Positions 5,438 through 10,664 of a stretch of DNA of 10,664 nucleotides are shown in pieces. Source of the stretch: an uncultured Bacilli bacterium (GTDB taxonomy: Bacteria; Bacillota_I; Bacilli_A; RFN20; CAG-449). A program made the position numbers and the translations under genes. The notes beneath the pieces are model-generated. The model did not search any database. It was not told where the DNA came from and saw only the letters and a list, made by a program, of their open reading frames with translations. Position 1 is the stretch's first letter; each line of letters begins with the position of its first letter. The stretch is from positions 1 to 10,664 of the forward strand of contig CANQDY010000037.1 in assembly GCA_947593895.1 (NCBI GenBank), read 5' to 3'.

Positions 5438-7814
5438 TGTTAACAATTTTATTTTTAATTACAATAACCTTTTTAATCTGCTTTCCATCAATTCTTGAAG
5501 TAATACTATCAAGATGTAGTACGATATCTTTTATTTCATCTTCTGTCGAGTTATTTTTTACTTTAACAGTTGCTCTAAGTTTACCATTAATTTGAATTGC
5601 AATATCAACTTCATCAAGAGTAAGTTTACTTTCATCACACACAGGCCAAGGTTCAAAATCAATCAATTCTTTATGCCCTAACTTTTCCCAAATTTCTTCA
5701 CCAATGTGAGGACAAATGCAAGCTAACATTTTTACAAGACCTTCATAATATGGTAAATATACTTGGCATTGTTTATAAATCTCATTAACAAAAATCATCA
5801 TTTGACTAATTGCTGTATTAAATTGTAACGATTCATAGTCTGATGTTACTTTTTTAACAGTAAAATTATAAATATAATCTAACTTATTATCATTCTCGCT
5901 TGTTAATCTTTTATTCAAAGTTTGGTCATCAACAAATCGATAGACTCGTTCAATAAATCTCTTTGCTCCATCAAGTCCACCCATAGACCATGGAAGGCTT
6001 GCTTCTAAAGGTCCCATAAACATTTCGTATAATCGAAGAGAATCAGCACCATAATTCTTTACAACATCATCAGGATTAACAACATTTCCTCTGGACTTTG
6101 ACATCTTTTCCCCATTTTCGCCAAGAATCATTCCTTGATGGAATAACTTTTTAAATGGTTCATCATATGGAACAAGCCCTTTATCAAACAAATAGTGGTT
6201 CCAGAATCTTGAATACAATAAATGCCCAACAGCATGTTCAGATCCCCCGATATATAAATCAACTGGCATCCAATGTTTTAATTTATTATAATCTGCAAAA
6301 CATTTATCATTGTTTGGATCAATATATCTTAAAAAATACCAAGAAGAACCAGCACTGCCAGGCATTGTTGAAGTTTCTCTTTTAACTTTTTTTCCATGAT
6401 AAGTGATATTAACCCACTCTGTTGCTTTTTCAAGAGGTGATTTACCATCTTTACTTCTTCCATAATCATCAAGTAATGGTAATACCAATGGCAAATCCTG
6501 ATCATCAAGAGAAATAATTTCATCAACAGGTATTGGTTCACCCCAATATCTTTGGCGAGCAAAAATCCATTCTCTGATTTTATAATTAACCTTCTTTTGT
6601 CCAATATGATGTTCTTCTAAATATTTAATCATGGTACTAATAGCTTGTTCTTTATTCATTCCATTTAAGAAGCAAGAGTTAATGTGAGGTCCATCTCCAA
6701 CATATGCTTCCTTAGTAATATCTCCACCATCAAGTACTGGAATTATCTCAAGGTTAAATTTCTTAGCGAACGCATAATCTCTTTCATCATGGGCAGGTAC
6801 TGCCATAATTGCGCCACATCCGTATGAAGCAAGAACGTAATCAGAAATCCAAATTGGAATTTTTTTATTATTTACTGGATTAACCGCATACGCACCAGTA
6901 AATACTCCTGTTTTATCTTTAGCTAATTCCGTTCTTTCCAAATCAGATTTTTTACTTGCTTGAAATATATATTCATCAATTGCTTCCTTTTGTAAAGAAG
7001 TGACGATTTTATTAACCAATGGATGTTCTGGAGCAAGAACACAATAAGTCGCTCCAAAAAGGGTGTCACAACGAGTAGTAAAAACCGTGAACTTCTGATC
7101 ACTGTTATCAACCATAAAATCAACTAATGCACCTTCGCTTTTTCCAATCCAGTTTCTTTGCATTTCTTTTGTAGATTCTGGAAAATCAACTTTATTTAAT
7201 CCATCTAAAAGTGCTTCTGCATATTTTGGAATATCTAAAACCCATTGTTTCATATTTTTCCTGATAACTGGATAACCACCACGTTCACTTTTTCCATCAA
7301 TAATTTCATCGTTGGCCAAAACGGTACCTAATTCTTCGCACCAATTAACTGGCATATCAATTAATTTAGCATATCCATCATTAAGTAATTGCTTAAAGAT
7401 CCATTGAGTCCAACGATAATAAGATGGATCACATGTTGAGATTTGTTTAGTCCAGTCGATTGAAAATCCAAGCATTTCCATTTGTCTTTTAAAATTTTCA
7501 ATATTTTTTAAAGTAAATTCTTCCGGATGATTTCCTGTCTTAATTGCATATTGCTCAGCAGGTAGACCAAAAGAATCAAAACCCATAGGATGCAAAACAT
7601 TAAAACCTTGCATTCTTTTCATCCTACAGACAATATCTGTTGCGGTATATCCTTCTGGATGACCAACATGCAGTCCTTGTCCTGAAGGATATGGAAACAT
7701 ATCTATCGCATAATATTTTGGTTTAGAAAAATCTGATGTATCACAAAAATATGTTTGATGTTTTTTCCAATAATTTTGCCATTTTTTTTCAATATTCAGA
7801 TAGTCATAACTCAT
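5424..7814 (-). CDS. leuS: Leucine--tRNA ligase
   Basis: LeuRS charges tRNA-Leu with leucine in the cytoplasm. The 796-residue length fits Bacilli enzymes (about 800). The class I signatures are intact: FPYPSGQGLHVGH at 40-52 (HIGH motif as HVGH) and EKMSKSRGN at 569-577 (KMSKS). The connective-peptide editing domain is complete, with TTRCDTLFGATY at 246-257 and GCGAIMAVPAHDERDYAF at 332-349; Asp343 and Asp346 match the conserved aspartates that hold the misacylated amino group. The leucine-specific REWIFARQRYWGEPIP segment is at 414-429. The C-terminal domain (DEVDIAIQINGKLRATV onward) is present. The ATG at 7814 has an AGAGAGG site at 7828-7822. Its promoter begins immediately after the glgA stop. 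Its last codons fold into a hairpin. The leader is only about 20 bases, leaving no room for a T-box. Confidence 0.98.
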   Translation of the reverse strand: MSYDYLNIEKKWQNYWKKHQTYFCDTSDFSKPKYYAIDMFPYPSGQGLHVGHPEGYTATDIVCRMKRMQGFNVLHPMGFDSFGLPAEQYAIKTGNHPEEFTLKNIENFKRQMEMLGFSIDWTKQISTCDPSYYRWTQWIFKQLLNDGYAKLIDMPVNWCEELGTVLANDEIIDGKSERGGYPVIRKNMKQWVLDIPKYAEALLDGLNKVDFPESTKEMQRNWIGKSEGALVDFMVDNSDQKFTVFTTRCDTLFGATYCVLAPEHPLVNKIVTSLQKEAIDEYIFQASKKSDLERTELAKDKTGVFTGAYAVNPVNNKKIPIWISDYVLASYGCGAIMAVPAHDERDYAFAKKFNLEIIPVLDGGDITKEAYVGDGPHINSCFLNGMNKEQAISTMIKYLEEHHIGQKKVNYKIREWIFARQRYWGEPIPVDEIISLDDQDLPLVLPLLDDYGRSKDGKSPLEKATEWVNITYHGKKVKRETSTMPGSAGSSWYFLRYIDPNNDKCFADYNKLKHWMPVDLYIGGSEHAVGHLLYSRFWNHYLFDKGLVPYDEPFKKLFHQGMILGENGEKMSKSRGNVVNPDDVVKNYGADSLRLYEMFMGPLEASLPWSMGGLDGAKRFIERVYRFVDDQTLNKRLTSENDNKLDYIYNFTVKKVTSDYESLQFNTAISQMMIFVNEIYKQCQVYLPYYEGLVKMLACICPHIGEEIWEKLGHKELIDFEPWPVCDESKLTLDEVDIAIQINGKLRATVKVKNNSTEDEIKDIVLHLDSITSRIDGKQIKKVIVIKNKIVNIVAI

Positions 7815-7841
7815 AATAAAAACCTCTCTATCAGTTAAAAA

Positions 7842-7870
7842 ATTATAACTTTTTTAATGTAATTTATCAA
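7842..7870 (-). promoter_or_regulatory. Sigma-A-type promoter for leuS
   Basis: TTGATA (7870-7865), a 17-base spacer, and a perfect TATAAT (7847-7842) lie on the minus strand. The -35 box directly abuts the glgA stop codon (7873-7871). The expected start near 7835 leaves a leader of about 20 bases. No GC-rich terminator separates glgA from leuS, so leuS probably receives both read-through from the glycogen genes and its own transcription. Confidence 0.75.
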
Positions 7871-9307
7871 TTAATTAAGTGCATTTTTCTTTTGCATTAT
7901 TTGCTGATATAAACGGAAATATTCTTCTGTTGATTTAGACCAAGAAAAATTTGTACTCATTCCGTTATGAATTAATCTGGCAATTATTTCTTTACGATCA
8001 TTATATAAATGAATTGCAAGTAAAATACAAAGAATCAAATGATCATTATTTAATGTAAATAGTATTCCATTTGCATAATCACTATTAAGCTCATTATATG
8101 ATTTAATCGTATCAACAAGTCCTCCAACACTAGAGGCAATCGGTATTGTTCCGTATGTCATCGCAATCATTTGGGAAATTCCACATGGCTCATAAATACT
8201 AGGCATTAATAAAAAATCACTAGAGGCATAGATTTTATGAGCAAGCTCATTAGAAAACTTTATTAAACAAACAACATTTTTATGTTGACTACAATAAAAT
8301 GATAGTTGATTTTCATACTCCTCATTACCTTTACCTAAAATTACTAAATTAAGTTTAAGTTGTAAGATTTTCTCGATATTTGAAATAACAAATTCAATTC
8401 CCTTTTGCTTTGATAGACGGCTTACAATGCAAAATAAAGGATATTCTGGGTGTTCAAAATTTAATTCTTTACATAATAACTCTTTATTAATTCTTTTACC
8501 TTTTTCGACATCTTTTATCGAGTAATTCTCATAAATATATCGATCTTTTTTGGGATTAAACTCATTTGTATCTAAGCCATTTAATATTCCGACAAAATCA
8601 CTGCTCTTTGCTTGAAGAATGTACTCTAAACCATATGAGGAAATTCCATGAACCAATTCACTTCGATGAGTTTGACTAACTGTTGTTACTCGATCAGAAA
8701 GAACAATCGCACACTTCATCAAATTAACTTGGTTATGATATCTTGCTAATCCATTATCAAAATAATATTCGGGAAGATTAAAGTATTCTGGTAAATCATG
8801 ACGCTGACATCTTCCCTGAAAACCCGGATTATGAATTGTAAGCATAAAATGAATTTGTTTTTTCTTTGCAAAGTGATGATATAAAAGAGGAACAGCGCAA
8901 CAATGCCAGTCATGAATATGAACAATGTCGACATTCTTTATCATTTTGGTAATTATTTCAAATGAAGTAAGAGCGAAAAAAGCAAATCGTTCAAAATCAT
9001 CGCGATAACCATAGACATTTTCTCTATTAAAATAATCATCATTTTCAACTAGGTAATAAGTGATGTGATTTAAAATAGTCTTATAAATTCTTGCTTTTAA
9101 ATTTCTCCATGACATTTTAATATTAAGTTCTTTTACAAAAATAATATTTGAAGTTGAACTAGTATCAAACTTTTTGAAGAAAGGCAATACAACTGAAACA
9201 TTAACCTGTTTATTTACTAATCTTCGTGATAAAGAATAAACGACATCAGATAATCCACCTACTTTAACAAATGGCAATGATTCACTCGCCAACATTACAA
9301 CTTTCAC
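7871..9307 (-). CDS. glgA: Glycogen (ADP-glucose) synthase
   Basis: GlgA transfers glucose from ADP-glucose to the non-reducing end of a growing alpha-1,4-glucan. The 478-residue length is typical for bacterial GT5 enzymes. The first Rossmann domain opens with MLASESLPFVKVGGLSDV, where Lys15 of KVGGL is the nucleotide-sugar lysine. HIHDWHCCAVPL is at 130-141 and LTIHNPGFQG at 156-165. The second domain has GILNGLDTNEFNP at 240-252, SRLSKQKG at 296-303 (Arg297 and Lys302 for the phosphates) and EPCGISQMIAMTYGTIPI at 373-390, with Glu373 the catalytic-site glutamate equivalent. The C-terminal helix FSWSKSTEEYFRLY crosses back. The start is a GTG at 9307 sharing one base with the glgD TAG (TAGTG), with AAGGAG at 9323-9318. 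That overlap indicates coupled translation with glgD. Confidence 0.97.
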   Translation of the reverse strand: MKVVMLASESLPFVKVGGLSDVVYSLSRRLVNKQVNVSVVLPFFKKFDTSSTSNIIFVKELNIKMSWRNLKARIYKTILNHITYYLVENDDYFNRENVYGYRDDFERFAFFALTSFEIITKMIKNVDIVHIHDWHCCAVPLLYHHFAKKKQIHFMLTIHNPGFQGRCQRHDLPEYFNLPEYYFDNGLARYHNQVNLMKCAIVLSDRVTTVSQTHRSELVHGISSYGLEYILQAKSSDFVGILNGLDTNEFNPKKDRYIYENYSIKDVEKGKRINKELLCKELNFEHPEYPLFCIVSRLSKQKGIEFVISNIEKILQLKLNLVILGKGNEEYENQLSFYCSQHKNVVCLIKFSNELAHKIYASSDFLLMPSIYEPCGISQMIAMTYGTIPIASSVGGLVDTIKSYNELNSDYANGILFTLNNDHLILCILLAIHLYNDRKEIIARLIHNGMSTNFSWSKSTEEYFRLYQQIMQKKNALN

Positions 9308-10419
9308 TATACGATATCTCCTTGCTTAATATAAATCGGTCGATTTTTACTACCTTTTAACGATTTTATATGAATAATTTTACAATTCTTATCAACCACA
9401 ACGTTCTCAAGTTTAACTCCCTCACTGATAATTGAATCAGATAATATGATTGAATTTTTGATAATTGCATTTTTCCCAATTTTAACGCTACGACAAATAA
9501 CGGAGTTTTCTACTTTACCATCAATAATTGCTCCGTTTGATATAAATGAATTTTTAACATCAGCATACTCAAGATATCTTGTCGGTGGTGTATCATGAGT
9601 TTTTGTATTAATTGGCCAATTATCATTCATTAATTGACTAAGAACACTTGAATCTAATAACTCCAAAGAACACTTTAAATATGATGATAAACTATCAATT
9701 GATCTTAAATATCCTTCATATTTGTAGGTGTCTATTTCTAAAGTTGTGCAAATATACTTTAGTACATCTCTTAAGGTAAAAAATTGACTGGTTCGATTAG
9801 CAAAATCAAGAATTTCTAAAAATTTTGTCGTATTAATGACATAAGTTTCCATGGAAACATTGATTTTATTTTCGGTGCCTTTATTAATGTAAATTCCTTT
9901 AAGATGATTATTTTCGTCGATTAAATACGCATCGCTATTGGTAAATTCCTTTTTCCCGTTTTCTATTTTCTTATAACAAACAGTAATATCAGATTTTAAT
10001 AATTGATGCTGATGAATCACATCTTGAAAATTTAGTCGATAAATCATATGAGTTGGAGCGATAACAACATAATCAAAATCATTTTCATCAAAAATCCATT
10101 TATTTTCTAATAAATTGTTTATATCAGTGTTATATAAATCATTATTCGCAGATTTTTCATTAAATAATGTTACTGATGAACCAAGTTTAGAATTTTCACT
10201 ATATACACGAAAATCATCAATATGCCTGATGATTGAACGGATATTTTTTTTAACCAAAATTGCTGTTGAATTAATTTTTGAATTTCCAAAATTGCTCAAT
10301 GGAATATCACAAAATGAATATCTGCCTAAAAATGTTAATGAGCCAAGAGATCTTTTTGAAGTAATTTCACCCAAATCTTTTTCATTGTGAAGATTAATAA
10401 TTCCTAAAATACGATTCAT
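9307..10419 (-). CDS. glgD: Glucose-1-phosphate adenylyltransferase regulatory subunit
   Basis: GlgD partners GlgC in the enzyme making ADP-glucose from glucose-1-phosphate and ATP. I start it at ATG 10419 (370 residues, MNRILGIINLHNEKDLGEIT) because GAGAGG lies at 10432-10427, seven or so bases upstream. A TTG at 10434 would begin inside that SD and overlap glgC. The N-terminal nucleotidyltransferase fold keeps RSLGSLTFLGRYSFCDIPLS and SNFGNSKI but lacks the glycine-rich GGxGxRL loop of catalytic GlgC, the hallmark of GlgD. The C-terminal third is a left-handed beta-helix of hexapeptide-like turns (NSFISNGAIIDGKVENSVIC, SVKIGKNAIIKNSIIL, GVKLENVVVDKNCKI). In Geobacillus-type systems GlgD is nearly inactive alone but raises GlgC activity; the same is inferred here. 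It follows glgC by four bases and overlaps glgA by one. Confidence 0.94.
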   Translation of the reverse strand: MNRILGIINLHNEKDLGEITSKRSLGSLTFLGRYSFCDIPLSNFGNSKINSTAILVKKNIRSIIRHIDDFRVYSENSKLGSSVTLFNEKSANNDLYNTDINNLLENKWIFDENDFDYVVIAPTHMIYRLNFQDVIHQHQLLKSDITVCYKKIENGKKEFTNSDAYLIDENNHLKGIYINKGTENKINVSMETYVINTTKFLEILDFANRTSQFFTLRDVLKYICTTLEIDTYKYEGYLRSIDSLSSYLKCSLELLDSSVLSQLMNDNWPINTKTHDTPPTRYLEYADVKNSFISNGAIIDGKVENSVICRSVKIGKNAIIKNSIILSDSIISEGVKLENVVVDKNCKIIHIKSLKGSKNRPIYIKQGDIV

Positions 10420-10423
10420 ATAA

Positions 10424-10664
10424 TTACCTCTCAATTAATACAATTGCTTCACTATCTTTATTGATAACTCGATTTTCATCAATTACTACTCCAGGAGCAA
10501 TGATTGCTTTATTAACAAAAGCTCCTTTTTTTATTATAGCATTTGGCATAACAACTGAATCAATCACCTGACTATTTTCTTCTATTAAACAATCAGTAAA
10601 AATAACACTATGTTCAACTAAACCATAAATCTTTGAACCTTGATTAATCATACTTTTTCTTACA
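10424..10664 (-). CDS. glgC: Glucose-1-phosphate adenylyltransferase catalytic subunit (partial, C-terminal end)
   Basis: The frame is open from the window edge to the TAA at 10426-10424, giving the last 79 codons. It reads SMINQGSKIYGLVEHSVIF, then SVVMPNAIIKKGAFVNKAII and APGVVIDENRVINKDSEAIV. These are repeated hexapeptide turns of the left-handed beta-helix that ends GlgC, including the typical 'IYG.VEHSVIF' and 'DSVVMP' lines. An ATG at 10651 is internal, not a start: the same frame continues upstream without a stop, and the preceding residues fit the family. The missing N-terminal part would hold the catalytic domain. Its final codons GAG AGG TAA supply the SD of glgD. It belongs to the same operon as glgD and glgA; glgB may lie further upstream, outside the window. 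Confidence 0.92.
   Translation of the reverse strand, partial: VRKSMINQGSKIYGLVEHSVIFTDCLIEENSQVIDSVVMPNAIIKKGAFVNKAIIAPGVVIDENRVINKDSEAIVLIER

Noticed and set aside
6155..6385. 76-codon plus-strand frame within leuS, and short minus-strand frames at 6329-6604 and 6923-7123
   Set aside because: All are alternative-frame shadows of leuS, with low-complexity translations and no independent start signals.
10115..10390. 91-codon plus-strand frame opposite glgD
   Set aside because: It lies wholly inside glgD on the other strand, with no recognisable domain.
10420..10434. TTG at 10434 as the glgD start
   Set aside because: It would place the start inside the GAGAGG SD and overlap glgC; the ATG at 10419 has the correct spacing and the family-typical N-terminus.
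1..10664. CRISPR arrays, insertion sequences, tRNA/rRNA genes, toxin-antitoxin or defence genes
   Set aside because: I looked on both strands and saw no regularly spaced repeats, transposase motifs, cloverleaf patterns or relevant protein families.

Overview
The window looks like chromosomal sequence from a low-GC Gram-positive bacterium of the Bacilli (Erysipelotrichales or a related wall-less or gut lineage is plausible, by inference only). The evidence is the strong AT bias, purine-rich Shine-Dalgarno (SD) sites, lipoprotein signal peptides, a Firmicutes-type glgC-glgD-glgA arrangement and a Firmicutes-type MalF N-terminal extension. TGA reads as stop rather than tryptophan: all long genes use TGG for Trp, and one small gene appears to end on TGA. 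Every gene I can support lies on the minus strand, so transcription runs from high to low coordinates.

From right to left: the 3' end of glgC (10664-10424), glgD (10419-9307) and glgA (9307-7871) form a tightly packed glycogen synthesis block. glgC and glgD make the ADP-glucose pyrophosphorylase, and GlgA polymerises the glucosyl units. A near-consensus promoter then starts exactly after the glgA stop and would drive leuS (7814-5424, leucyl-tRNA synthetase). Next come a 56-residue Cse60-like ORF (5376-5206), an unrecognised 161-residue lipoprotein (5151-4666) and, two bases later, tex (4663-2489), an S1-domain RNA-binding/transcription accessory protein. A clear Rho-independent terminator closes this run at 2486-2459.

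A gene-free stretch of about 500 bases with roughly 19% GC (hand count over 1981-2460) follows. The left end is a separate sugar-uptake operon. It has a strong sigma-A-type promoter at 1926-1898 with a catabolite-responsive-element-like site just upstream, a maltodextrin-type binding lipoprotein (1829-621), an intercistronic stem-loop, and the first 177 codons of a MalF-like permease running off the window. Imported maltodextrins and glycogen synthesis fit one storage-carbohydrate economy, but the two blocks are separately transcribed on this evidence.

I did not find a clearly new defence, mobile or RNA system. The points most worth a second look are the Cse60-like ORF, the lipoprotein coupled to tex, the operator-like architecture at the sugar operon, and two gene junctions where the last two codons plus the stop double as the next gene's SD site.
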